Assembly: GCA_023954745.1 (NCBI GenBank)
Contig: JAGSHC010000004.1
Location: 1-64,000, forward strand
Origin: Deltaproteobacteria bacterium
GTDB taxonomy: Bacteria > Myxococcota_A > UBA796 > UBA9615
DNA: 64,000 nucleotides
Reading direction: 5' to 3'
Shown one piece after another: positions 1-13,700 of the stretch; the stretch's first letter is position 1, and every line of letters starts with the position of its first letter. The notes below the pieces were generated by a model. That model did no database searches, was not told where the DNA came from, and was given only the letters and a program-made list of their open reading frames with translations. The position numbers and the translations under genes were made by a program.

Positions 1-2046
1 GACGGGCTCGACAACGACACCGAGGGCAACGGCGACAGCGACGGCGACGGGATCCCCGACTGGGCCGACCCCGACTCCGACAACGACGGCATCCCCGACG
101 GCGAAGACGACGACGTCGATGGCGACGGAATCCCCAACGACGAAGAGGGCTGGGGCGACGCAGACGGCGACGGCATCCCCAACGCCTACGACGACGACTC
201 CGATGGCGACGGCATCCCCGACGTGATCGAGGGCAACGGCGACCCGGACGGCGACGGCATCCCCAACTTCCTGGACGACGACTCCGACGGTGACGGCGAG
301 CTCGACGAGAACGAGGGCTGGGAGGACATCGACGGCGACGGCATCCCCAACTTCCTCGACACCGACTCCGACGGAGACGGCATCGAGGACGGGAACGATC
401 CCGACGTCGACGGCGACGGCATCAGCAACGCCGAAGAGGGCACCGACGACCCGGACGGCGACGGCCTCCCCAACTACTACGACACCGACTCCGACGGCGA
501 CGGCATCCCCGACCTCGTCGAGGGCACCGACGACCCGGACGGCGACGGCGTCCCCAACTACCTCGATGACGACTCGGACGGCGACGGCATCCCCGACGCC
601 GACGAGGGCTACGACGACATCGACGGCGACGGCATCCCGAACTTCCTCGACGAAGACTCCGACGGCGACGGAATCCCCGACGGCGAGGACGACGACTACG
701 ACGGCGACGGAATCCCCAACGACGAGGAGACCGGCGACTCGGACGGTGACGGCATCCCGGACGCCTACGACCCCGACTCCGACAACGACGGCATCCCGGA
801 CGGCGACGAGATCGACGACGGCACCGACCCGACGGACCCCGACACCGACGGTGACGGCTGGACGGACGGCGCCGAGCTCCAGTGCGGCAGCGACCCGCTC
901 GACCCCCTCGACACCTGCGACGGATACAACGGCGGCGAGATTCCCGGCGGCGAGATCAGCGACGTGGTGGTGACCTACGAGACCCAGATTCAGCTGGGCG
1001 ACGTGATGTTCATCCTCGACGAGACGGGCTCGATGCAGGGCACGCTCGACAACGTGAAGGGCAACTTCGGCCAGGTGGTGACCGAGGTCCAGACCCTCAT
1101 CCCCGACCTGACCTTCGGCGTGGCGAGCTACGACGACTACAACTACGGCTCGATGGGGTCCGGCGGAGACCGGCCCTTCCACCACCGTCAGCAGCAGACG
1201 AGCAACGTCAGCCTCGCCCAGAACGCGCTGAACAGCCTGTACGCGGGCGGCGGCTACGACTGGCCCGAGTCCACGGTGGAGGCCCTCTACCAGGCGGCCA
1301 CTGGCGCGGGCTACGACCAGAACTGCAACGGCTCCTACGACGCCGGCACCGACGTGCTGCCCTTCATGGCGAGTGCCACGGATCGCTTCGGCGGCACCGC
1401 AGGCCAGCGCTTCAGCGGCAGCACGCAGGGCACGGGAACCCTCGGCGGCAACGGCTTCCGCCAGGGGGCTGTGCCGATCCTCGTCTACGCGACGGACGCC
1501 AACGTGCGCAACGCCTTCGTGCCTTACGGCGAAGGCCCGAACCAGTGCCCCGGCATGGATGCGGTGGCACCTCTGCTGAACACGGCTCTGGAGTCCATCG
1601 ACGCGAAGGCCATCGGCATCGCGGCGCGGACGACGGACGCAATGGGCGCCATGACGGAGATCGCGCAGTCCACGGGCTCCTGGCTCGACCTCAACGGAAG
1701 CGGGTCCCCGGACTCCAACGAGTGGATGGTGTGGAGCAGCAACAGCTACAACATCGTCGACCAGGTGGTGGACGGCATCGAGGAGTTCACGGCCAACGTG
1801 GAGTACGACCTCTCCATCGTGACCGAAGCGCCTCCCGGCACCTCGGTGGTCGCCTCCCCCTCGGTGATGTACGACGTGCCTGCCCTGAACTCGGTGGACT
1901 TCACCCTCACCCTGACGCCCGATGCGGCCACGGGCGCCTCGATGTTCTCGGACACAATCTTCGTGGTCCCGACGACCCTGTACGGCGACGGCACCGTGAT
2001 CCTGGCCCAGTGGGACCTCATCTTCGTGGTCACCTCGTCCCCTTGA
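1..2046 (+). CDS. Secreted TSP3-repeat (Ca-binding DGDGIPD/N) protein with C-terminal VWA domain; 5' end cut by window edge
   Basis: Frame 1 open from base 1; long array of [16 protein letters not shown] repeats followed by [11 protein letters not shown] (MIDAS DxTxS) VWA-like segment; stop TGA at 2044-2046. Confidence 0.85.
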   Translation, partial: DGLDNDTEGNGDSDGDGIPDWADPDSDNDGIPDGEDDDVDGDGIPNDEEGWGDADGDGIPNAYDDDSDGDGIPDVIEGNGDPDGDGIPNFLDDDSDGDGELDENEGWEDIDGDGIPNFLDTDSDGDGIEDGNDPDVDGDGISNAEEGTDDPDGDGLPNYYDTDSDGDGIPDLVEGTDDPDGDGVPNYLDDDSDGDGIPDADEGYDDIDGDGIPNFLDEDSDGDGIPDGEDDDYDGDGIPNDEETGDSDGDGIPDAYDPDSDNDGIPDGDEIDDGTDPTDPDTDGDGWTDGAELQCGSDPLDPLDTCDGYNGGEIPGGEISDVVVTYETQIQLGDVMFILDETGSMQGTLDNVKGNFGQVVTEVQTLIPDLTFGVASYDDYNYGSMGSGGDRPFHHRQQQTSNVSLAQNALNSLYAGGGYDWPESTVEALYQAATGAGYDQNCNGSYDAGTDVLPFMASATDRFGGTAGQRFSGSTQGTGTLGGNGFRQGAVPILVYATDANVRNAFVPYGEGPNQCPGMDAVAPLLNTALESIDAKAIGIAARTTDAMGAMTEIAQSTGSWLDLNGSGSPDSNEWMVWSSNSYNIVDQVVDGIEEFTANVEYDLSIVTEAPPGTSVVASPSVMYDVPALNSVDFTLTLTPDAATGASMFSDTIFVVPTTLYGDGTVILAQWDLIFVVTSSP

Positions 2047-2051
2047 GTCCC

Positions 2052-2069
2052 CCGGGGACTTTTCCCCGG
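2052..2069 (+). terminator. Hairpin downstream of the TSP3/VWA gene
   Basis: CCGGGGA-CTTT-TCCCCGG 7-bp perfect stem just after the stop codon; no clear U-tract. Confidence 0.3.
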
Positions 2070-2129
2070 AGCCCGGATTGGTAGACTCCATGACCCCGGA
2101 CGCCGCCCAGGCGCCGGATCGAGGAGTGC

Positions 2130-2543
2130 ATGTCCAAGACACGTCCATCGAGCAACACCAAGCGGGCCGTTCTCACCGAGCTGCTCGCCGTGGGGGGCCA
2201 GACCGCGAAGATCGTGGTGGATCCCAACCAGCTCGGTGAGGCTTCGATCCACGGGTTCCCCGATTTCATCGTGGAGCGGTACCCGGCTGGCATCCCCCTC
2301 GACCTGAACCCGCGCTGGCCGCTGGATCTGGACCTCGACGGAGACCGCGGCGGAGTGCGAGTAAGCCTCTCCTTTCGCGGTGTGGTCTATCGCTGCCGCG
2401 TCCCCTGGAAGGCCATCGCCATCATCGGCGTGGGCTTCGGCGGGGTGACCTGGGAGCACGAGGCTGAGGAGCCTCCCGAGCCGCCCGAAGAGGAAGACCG
2501 CAAGGAGCTCCGCACGACGGGCCACCTGCGCGTCGTCAAGTAA
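2130..2543 (+). CDS. SspB-like (ClpXP adaptor / stringent starvation protein B family) small protein
   Basis: 137 aa; GGVRVSLSFRGVVYRCRVPWKAIAII resembles the SspB core (FGG..RGVSVPVAAVLAI pattern) with acidic tail and short C-terminal basic motif LRVVK. Confidence 0.5.
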   Translation: MSKTRPSSNTKRAVLTELLAVGGQTAKIVVDPNQLGEASIHGFPDFIVERYPAGIPLDLNPRWPLDLDLDGDRGGVRVSLSFRGVVYRCRVPWKAIAIIGVGFGGVTWEHEAEEPPEPPEEEDRKELRTTGHLRVVK

Positions 2544-2802
2544 GGGCCCCGCCGACCCCCTGTCCGACCTGGCCCGCCGCCGCAAGTCAGGTTCTCCCCA
2601 ATGTGCCCCAAATCCTGAGCAACTCCTGGGTTCCCTGCCGGGTATTGTCCTCGACAGATGGTGCACCACTCGTGGAGCCCGTCATCACGGCGCGTCGGGG
2701 CGCGCCCGGGGTGTGGGCGCGGGGTCGGCGTTGGCCGGCCCCGCTGCTCTTCCATCCCCCCTCTCCCAAAGAAGCAGCCCGCCTCTGTAGCCCGCCGCTC
2801 TG

Positions 2803-6690
<3,888 letters not shown>

Positions 6691-6745
6691 GAGCGCGCCG
6701 CGCACCGGACCGGGAACTCCCCTCGCTCATCGGGGTCCCACATGC

Positions 6746-7549
6746 ATGCACCGCCTGTTTGCCCTGTTCCTCCTCGTCGGATGCACTGCGCAGTCCGCGC
6801 CGACGCCGCCTGGCTCGCTCCCCGGTACCCGGTTCACGTCCGCCGGTGCCCTACCCGACGATGACCTCGCGACCGCCCTGCTCGCCGAGGACGCCCCGAA
6901 GCCACTGAGCGACCGTCCTCGCTCCCGCTCCTACGCGGAGGTGGAGGGAGACATCGAGGCGCGACGAAAGGAGCTCGGACGGGAGTGGATGAACGCACCA
7001 GCCGCCGACAAGGTCTCCGTGCGCGACGAAGCGCGCGACTACCTCGCGAGGACCATCCGCCAGGACCTCATCCCGCCCTGGTACGGGACCCCGTGGGAGT
7101 TCTATGGAACCTCCCAGACCCCTGGGGAGGGCAGCATCGCCTGCGGCTACTTCGTCAGCACGGTGCTTCAGGACGCCGGCCTCCGGGTGGCGCGGGTCCA
7201 ACTGGCGCAGCAGGCCAGCGAGCACATCGTGCGCACCTTCGCCGACCGTGGGGAGGTGGCGTACACCTACGGCCGCGCCCCGCTCGAGGTCGTCCGTGAC
7301 GTGAAGAAGCGGGGGGCGGGCCTCTACTCCATCGGCCTCGACTACCACGTCGGCCTGCTGTCCTGGGATGGCGAGGGGCCCGTGGAGATGTGCCACAGCT
7401 CGGTGCTGGCCCCGGGCACAGTGATCTGCGAGGACGCAGTGCAGGCGGAGGCGATGCTGTCCCACGTGCACGTGCTCGGTCCGGTCCTCAGCGACCGGGT
7501 CGTGGAGGCGTGGATCAAGGGAAAGGGCGTGCCGACTGCGCTGCCGTGA
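6746..7549 (+). CDS. Lipoprotein with putative Cys/His (NlpC/P60-like or papain-like) domain
   Basis: Signal peptide with lipobox LLVGC; IACGYFVSTVLQDAG... YHVGLLSWD segments resemble a Cys...His amidase/peptidase fold. Confidence 0.5.
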   Translation: MHRLFALFLLVGCTAQSAPTPPGSLPGTRFTSAGALPDDDLATALLAEDAPKPLSDRPRSRSYAEVEGDIEARRKELGREWMNAPAADKVSVRDEARDYLARTIRQDLIPPWYGTPWEFYGTSQTPGEGSIACGYFVSTVLQDAGLRVARVQLAQQASEHIVRTFADRGEVAYTYGRAPLEVVRDVKKRGAGLYSIGLDYHVGLLSWDGEGPVEMCHSSVLAPGTVICEDAVQAEAMLSHVHVLGPVLSDRVVEAWIKGKGVPTALP

Positions 7550-7570
7550 AGGCCCGGGGGGCGCGCGGCT

Positions 7571-9211
7571 CTACTCGTACACCACCAGCCAGGAGGTCAT
7601 CCTGATGTTGCCCGAGTCGTCAGGAATGGCGCCGTTGTTGAACAAGCCGCGGTAGCTGATGGTGGCGTCGCTGCCGGGGGTCACCGAGTCCGTCACGTCG
7701 AACACGACGGGCTGCACCTCCTGCCCGGGGCACCAGCCGCCGCGACCGAACCACCAGGTGCCGCTCTGGTTGGGGACCACGCCCTGGTCCACCGCATCGC
7801 GGCAGAAGGTGTCGTTCCCAATGGTGTCGTGCTCGTGGAAGAACACGTCGCTGCCGATGGTCCACTCGTGCTGGTGGTTGCAGAACTCGGCGCAGTTGTT
7901 CGTGGCGCCACCGTGGCCCGTGATGAGCGCCCAGATCTCCACCTTCTGCGCGGTGGCGGGGATGGTCGCAGTGATGTCTTCCCGGTCGTCGTTGTAGGCG
8001 CTGTTGAAGCCCTTGCCGTCCCAGAGCCGGGTGGTCGCACCCGACGGCCGCATCCCCTTGCCCTGGTTGGAGAAGCGGAAGTCCATCTCCGTCAGGTAGG
8101 CCTGAGGGTTCCACGAGGGGCTGATGTCGTAGCGCACCTCGACGGTGCCCTCGGGAAACTGGGACAGCAGCGGGGTCGCGTCCACCAGGTAGCGGCCGGC
8201 GCGGTGGTACGTGGTGATGAAGCGCGCCACTTCGACCCAACCACCCTCTTCGGTGCCTGCCGGGCGCATGTAGATGTGGCTGAGGTAGTCCCAGGCCCCA
8301 CAGTTGCTGGTCTCCTGGTCCACCTGGTCCGGGCACCACATCTGCAGGTCGATCTCCAGCGTGTCGAAAGCCTCCAAGGCCGCTCCCGTCGGGAAGTCCA
8401 CCTCGGCGAAGGCCTGAAGCCCCAACACCTCGCCGGAGAACGCCTTGACGATGGTCACGTCGGTCTGCGCATCGAGGTAGTCCTGCCGGGTGGCCTCGTA
8501 GTTGTAGTACCGGTTCTCGAACGCGATGCTCGACAGGTTGTTCTCCCAGGGCCAGGCGCCGGCGTTCTGGAGCGCACTACTGAACCGCTCCACGTCCGCG
8601 AGGCTTCCGATCTCCCGAACCCGCTGGAAGCGGTCGATGGTGAAGCCGTCCCGGCCGGCGTTCATGGCTCCGGGGATCCAGTCCTCCCGAGCTCCGGCGC
8701 GACCGCGCACCACGTGCAAGTGCTCGCGCCACCAGGCGGCGTCCTCTTCATCGAGTTCCTCGAGGTCCTCCTCGATGCGCTCAGCCATGGTCTCGAGGGC
8801 AGGGCCCGCCAGGCTGTTGCTCGCCTCGGTGCTGATGAAGAAGTAGTGCACGTTGCGGGCGGACTGCTCGATGATGCCGAGCACGCCGTCGTTCTCCCAC
8901 AGGGGCGAGTTGTCCAGCTGGGACAGGGCGAAGCTGTCGGGGATGAAGGTGTAGCTGTCGCAGCCCGTCCACTGCTCCGACAGCGTCCACTCTGTCCGAT
9001 CGATGAGCTCGATGGTGAAGTCGTTGGCGAGCTTCCACCGGGTGGAACCGAAGTCTCCGTCGGTCTGGAACGCGCGTTCGGGGAGCTCCAGGGCCTCGCA
9101 GTAGGTCGGCGGCGCGGGGGTGGGCTCGGGCTCGGGCTCGGGCTCAGCGGCCGGGCATCCGAGGAGCAGGCCGAGAGAGAGGAGAGGAGCGAACCGGTGG
9201 AGTCGAGTCAT
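7571..9211 (-). CDS. PNGase F-like (peptide-N-glycosidase F-related) lipoprotein
   Basis: Lipobox LLLGC then (EP)n linker; WCP...SNCGAWDYLSHIYM, ARFITTYHR, LITGHGGATNNCAEFCNHQH, GVVPNQSGTWWFGRGGWCPGQEVQPVVFDVTD match PNGase F signature segments. Start reassigned to MTRLHRF at 9211. Confidence 0.82.
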   Translation of the reverse strand: MTRLHRFAPLLSLGLLLGCPAAEPEPEPEPTPAPPTYCEALELPERAFQTDGDFGSTRWKLANDFTIELIDRTEWTLSEQWTGCDSYTFIPDSFALSQLDNSPLWENDGVLGIIEQSARNVHYFFISTEASNSLAGPALETMAERIEEDLEELDEEDAAWWREHLHVVRGRAGAREDWIPGAMNAGRDGFTIDRFQRVREIGSLADVERFSSALQNAGAWPWENNLSSIAFENRYYNYEATRQDYLDAQTDVTIVKAFSGEVLGLQAFAEVDFPTGAALEAFDTLEIDLQMWCPDQVDQETSNCGAWDYLSHIYMRPAGTEEGGWVEVARFITTYHRAGRYLVDATPLLSQFPEGTVEVRYDISPSWNPQAYLTEMDFRFSNQGKGMRPSGATTRLWDGKGFNSAYNDDREDITATIPATAQKVEIWALITGHGGATNNCAEFCNHQHEWTIGSDVFFHEHDTIGNDTFCRDAVDQGVVPNQSGTWWFGRGGWCPGQEVQPVVFDVTDSVTPGSDATISYRGLFNNGAIPDDSGNIRMTSWLVVYE

Positions 9212-9400
9212 GGAAGCTGTCCTTCTGGTGGGTCCGAAGTATGGCGGCTCGGCGCCCGGGAGGCTGGATTCCGATCGTGGACAGATCGGCGTCGACCACA
9301 TTGGCTCGATCCCTGCGCAGCATCAAGGGGCAAGGGAGACACCATGAGGCCCCGACCTGGAGCTCCGAGGGCCAACGTTTCTGCGTGCTAGAACCGACCC

Positions 9401-10708
9401 GTGCGGACCCGCCACACCCCCTGGCTCACCTCCCTGATCACGAGCCTCCTCAGTCTCGCAGGATGCCCCGTCACACCGGGGGAAGAGCCTCCGACGGAGC
9501 AGCCCGGGCCCCAGCTCGGAGAGCCTCTCGGCCTCGCGCTGCCTCGGACGGGCATCGGTCCCTCGGAGCTGGCGGTGGTCGTGAACACCGATGACCCGCT
9601 CTCCGCCTCCATCGCGGATGCGTACATGGAGGCTCGCGGGATCCCCCCCGAGAACCGGGTCGAGCTCGCTCTGGGCGGGTCGCCCAACCTCTCCCGCGAG
9701 GTGTTCATCGAGCGCAAGGCGGAGCTCGATGGTGCGCTCGGCGACGACATCCAGGCCATCGCCCTCACCTCCATGAGCCCGCAGACCGTGGACTGCATGG
9801 CGACGAGCGCGGCGTTCGCGCTGGGGTTCGATACGCGCTGGTGCCAGCCGGGTCCGCCGTGCAACCCCACCGCCCTCGCCGACACCTACGACAGCGACAG
9901 CACCACCCCCTGGCTCGACCATGGGGTGCGGCCGACCATGATCCTCGCCGCTCAGGACCTCGCCTGGGCCCAGAGCCTCATCGACAGGGGCGTCGCCGCC
10001 GACGGGACCATGCCCCGGGGGAGCGGCTTCTTCGTGCGCACGACAGACTCCGCGCGCAGCACCCGCTGGCAGGCGATGCAGCAGGCAGCGACCGACTGGG
10101 GAGAGGAGCTCGACCTCAGCTACATCGACAATGCGGACGGCGAGGGCAGCAACCTCATCGAGGACGAGGACGACATCCTCTTCTATCTGACGGGTCTGGT
10201 CGCTGTGGATGGCATCACGAGCAACACGTTTCGTCCCGGCGCCCTGGCTGACCACCTCACGTCCTTCGGAGGACAGATCCCGGAGTCGTCCCAGATGAGC
10301 GCGTTGCGGTGGCTCGAGGGTGGCGCCACGGCGAGCTACGGGACGCCCATCGAACCCTGCAACTTCGCGACGAAGTTCCCGGACCCGGAGGTGCTCGTGC
10401 CGCGGTATCTGGCGGGTCGCACGGCGGTGGAGGCCTACTGGAGCTCGGTGTGGATGCCCGGCGAGGGCAACTTCCTCGGAGAGCCCCTGGCGCGACCGTT
10501 CGCCGGCGCGCAGACGACCTACGAGGACGGTCTGTGGACCATCGTCACCACGAACCTGACCCCCGACCAGCGCTACCAGCTCCAGGTCGCCACGGCCCCC
10601 GACGGGCCCTGGGAGGAGGTGTTTCGAGTGGAGTTTCCCACCCTCGGCTTTCACACCGTCGAGGTGCCCGACCCCATCGTGGGCTGGTACCGCTTCGCTG
10701 AGGACTGA
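9401..10708 (+). CDS. TIGR03790-family lipoprotein
   Basis: GTG start; lipobox SLAGC; ELAVVVNTDDPLSASIADAYMEARGIPPENRV typical of TIGR03790. Confidence 0.75.
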   Translation: MRTRHTPWLTSLITSLLSLAGCPVTPGEEPPTEQPGPQLGEPLGLALPRTGIGPSELAVVVNTDDPLSASIADAYMEARGIPPENRVELALGGSPNLSREVFIERKAELDGALGDDIQAIALTSMSPQTVDCMATSAAFALGFDTRWCQPGPPCNPTALADTYDSDSTTPWLDHGVRPTMILAAQDLAWAQSLIDRGVAADGTMPRGSGFFVRTTDSARSTRWQAMQQAATDWGEELDLSYIDNADGEGSNLIEDEDDILFYLTGLVAVDGITSNTFRPGALADHLTSFGGQIPESSQMSALRWLEGGATASYGTPIEPCNFATKFPDPEVLVPRYLAGRTAVEAYWSSVWMPGEGNFLGEPLARPFAGAQTTYEDGLWTIVTTNLTPDQRYQLQVATAPDGPWEEVFRVEFPTLGFHTVEVPDPIVGWYRFAED

Positions 10709-10711
10709 GGC

Positions 10712-13700
10712 CTACTTGGGGGGCACCAGACCCGGCTCGCTGTCGAGGTCGTCCTCCGGCTGCTCGACCTGAGGAAGCGCAGGCGGCGACGGCGCGGACG
10801 CTGCCGGAGCGTCGCCTGCCGCCGCGGGCTTTCTGTTCCACTTCCACCAGCCCGGTGCGGTCCAGAGACCACCGACGCTGAACTGCTCCCATCCCCAGCG
10901 AAGCCACTTGAGCAGCCGCGAGGCGAGCCACAGAGCCCAGAGCAGCATCGCCACACGCCAGCACCACACCGGCAGCCAGAGCACGCCTGGCGTGGGCAAG
11001 GTGGAGCCGCTGACGTCTGCGAACCAGTGCAGGGACTGACCGTACGACCCCGCGCCGCGCACGCCGAGATCGGGATCGGTCACGAGCCCCTCGTAGATGG
11101 CGCCGTAGAGGATGCCGAGGGAGATGGCCGTCATTCCCAGGAGCGTGAGCTGAGCGAAGTCGTGCATCCACCAGGAGTCCGGCTTCTTGCGGCCTCGGAA
11201 GGAGAGCGCCACCAGCCACAGCACCAGGAACACCGTCACCGCCGGCGGAATCTGGGTCAGACCGAGCCCCAGGAGGAACCAGTCGTGCCCTCGCAGCGGG
11301 GTCGGGGCGAACTTCGCGAGGAGGAACGCCGCGAGGATCAGCACCAGCAGGTACTGCCACACCGTCACCACCGGGCCCCAGCGAGGACCCCAGGCCCAGA
11401 GCACCCAGCGGTGGTCGGGCAGATCCCACGTGATCTCCACGTTGGACGCGCTCTCGCCTACGTCCACGGCCGGAGCCGTCGCCATCACCCCCCCCGCCGC
11501 ATCCTCGCTCCACCGCACCTGGACCTGGTGCGCACCGGGCTCCACCGCGAAGACCAACCGGTCGCCATCCGGCTGGGCGGGGTGGTCTCGACCGTCGAGC
11601 TGGAAGCTGCGCAGGGTGGCGCCTGCAGGCAGCGTCACCGCGTGCTCGCCGCCCTGACTCGAGCGCAGGGTCACCTGGAGGGTCGACTCCAGGAGTCGTC
11701 GCCCAGACGTGAGCGAGAGCTTGACGTTGTCCAGAGTGGTCGTGACACCCTCGGCCGGCGGCGGCCGCTCCAGCGTCAACGTCAGCGACTCACCAGGCCA
11801 GGGATCCCAGCGCGGCAGCCAGCGCCCCTCAGCGAGGTGTCGGGTCGGAGCGAGGCCGTCGGCCTTGCAGCTCCAGATGGGCGAGCAGTCCAGCGACCAC
11901 ACCTCGGTCCAGGGGCGGTCCTCCGGCGAAGTGAGGATCAGGGTCTCCGCTTCGGCGAGGGTGCTGTCCCAGCGACGCACGGTCTCGCCGGGCTCCAGGG
12001 CCACGATGGCCACTCCGTCCTCCACGGGGATGCCGGACGAGGTCACCGACTCCCCGGGAAGCAAGGGGACCCGGGCGATGACGGCGCGGGTGCCGCCGCC
12101 CAGACGATGCAGCTCGTTGTGGGCGAGCCAGGGAACCCCGAGGTCCAGCTCGCGACGCACCTGGAGCCACGGCGTCAGCTCGGCCTCCTCCTGTCCGTCG
12201 CCGCCGGCCACCTCCTCGAGGGAGCGCGCGCGGGACAGCTGCACCGAGCCGGGAGGCGGAGCATCGGGGCGGTATCCGGCGATGGTCCAGCCGTCACCGG
12301 AGAAGGAGAGCACCTTCGGCGCCGCGGAGAACTGGAGGCCCACCTCGTCGCGGGCGGGACCGCTCATGACGACGGTGTGCACGCCCTCGGGCAGACGGAT
12401 GGAGAGGAAGCCATCGGGGCTTCGGCGCAGGGCGATGACATCAGCGCCATCGAGCTGGACTCGGGCCGGGGTCCAGGCGGAGTCGGGGCCCGGGAGGCGC
12501 CAGGCGGTCAGAGCGTCGGCGTGCACTTCGGCTTCGAGGCGCAGTCCACCGTCCGCGGCTCGGATGGAGAGGTCGACCAGCTGCGCGCAGTTTGGCTCGC
12601 AGGGGGGCCGGGCGGTCAGTCGGTCCCGGAGGTCCGTCAGCATCTCCTCGCTCGGGAAGCCCTGCTGAGCCTGGGCTTCGGACGGCGTCCCGACGAACAG
12701 TCCACCGACTCCGAGGAGGAGCAGCGCCGAGGCCACCGCGGGCGTCGACGCGGGGGCGGCTACCTCGGTCCTCGTGCGCCGCGGGTCGGCCAGGAGGAGG
12801 AGCAGCAGGATGGTGCCCAGGACCCGGAGGATCCCCAGGGCGCCGTTCACCAGCGGACCCGTCAGGTAGAGGTGCACCTCGTGGCCCGCGGACACCGGAC
12901 CGTTCCAGTTGAGGCGCACCGAGGTCCACGACCACTGGGGGAGGCCCTTGCCGGTCTGCACCACCGCCTGGGGATCGAGGCGCGCCGCGCGCTTCTGCTG
13001 CTTGCCTCCGTAGCTGGAGGACGACTTGGTGCTCACATTTCCACGCCGATGGAGCTTCTTCCGAGCCTGGGGGATGTTCGCTTGCTCCTCGATGCGGATG
13101 TCCGACTCGTCCAGGGTCGCTTTCTGCTCGAACTCCACCGGTGCGGCCGCAGGCACGTTCTCGTTGGCTGCGAAGTCGAGGCCGCCCTTGCTGTGGCCAT
13201 ACCCACCGCTGTAGCCGTCCATGGGTCCGCTGGCGTAGTTGTCGAGCTGGGGGAAGAGCGCCGACTGCGACGCGCTCCACGAGAACACCACCGCCTGGGT
13301 GGCGAGGACGAGGACGAACGCCCACCGGGCGAGGTTCGTCACCTTGCGGAAGGTGCCCTCGGGCAAGGCCCGCAACCGCCCCAGGGGCACCAGCAGCAGG
13401 ATCCACTCGCCCCGGAGGGCTCCATCCTCCTGCCAGCACAACAACAGCAGCACGAGGGTGAGGGCGCCCCAGCCCCGGCCCGCGAGCCGCCCCACCGCCA
13501 GCGCGATGAGCAGGACGAGGAAGAGGTCCATGAGGGTCCAGTCCTCGATCCAGGCGCCGTAGGCGTCGTCGACTCCCGAGGCTGCCACCAGCGTCCACCC
13601 CGGCGGGAGCTGCAGGTTCGCGCTCAGGCTCTGCGCGTCGCGGTCCCACCCCACGGCGGGCAGGGCCCCCCCGCGGGACCAGGTGGAGGTGGAGGTCATG

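Noticed and set aside
290-973. Thr/Pro/Ala-rich ORF overlapping the TSP3 array
   Set aside because: Out-of-frame reading of the DGDGIPD repeat DNA.
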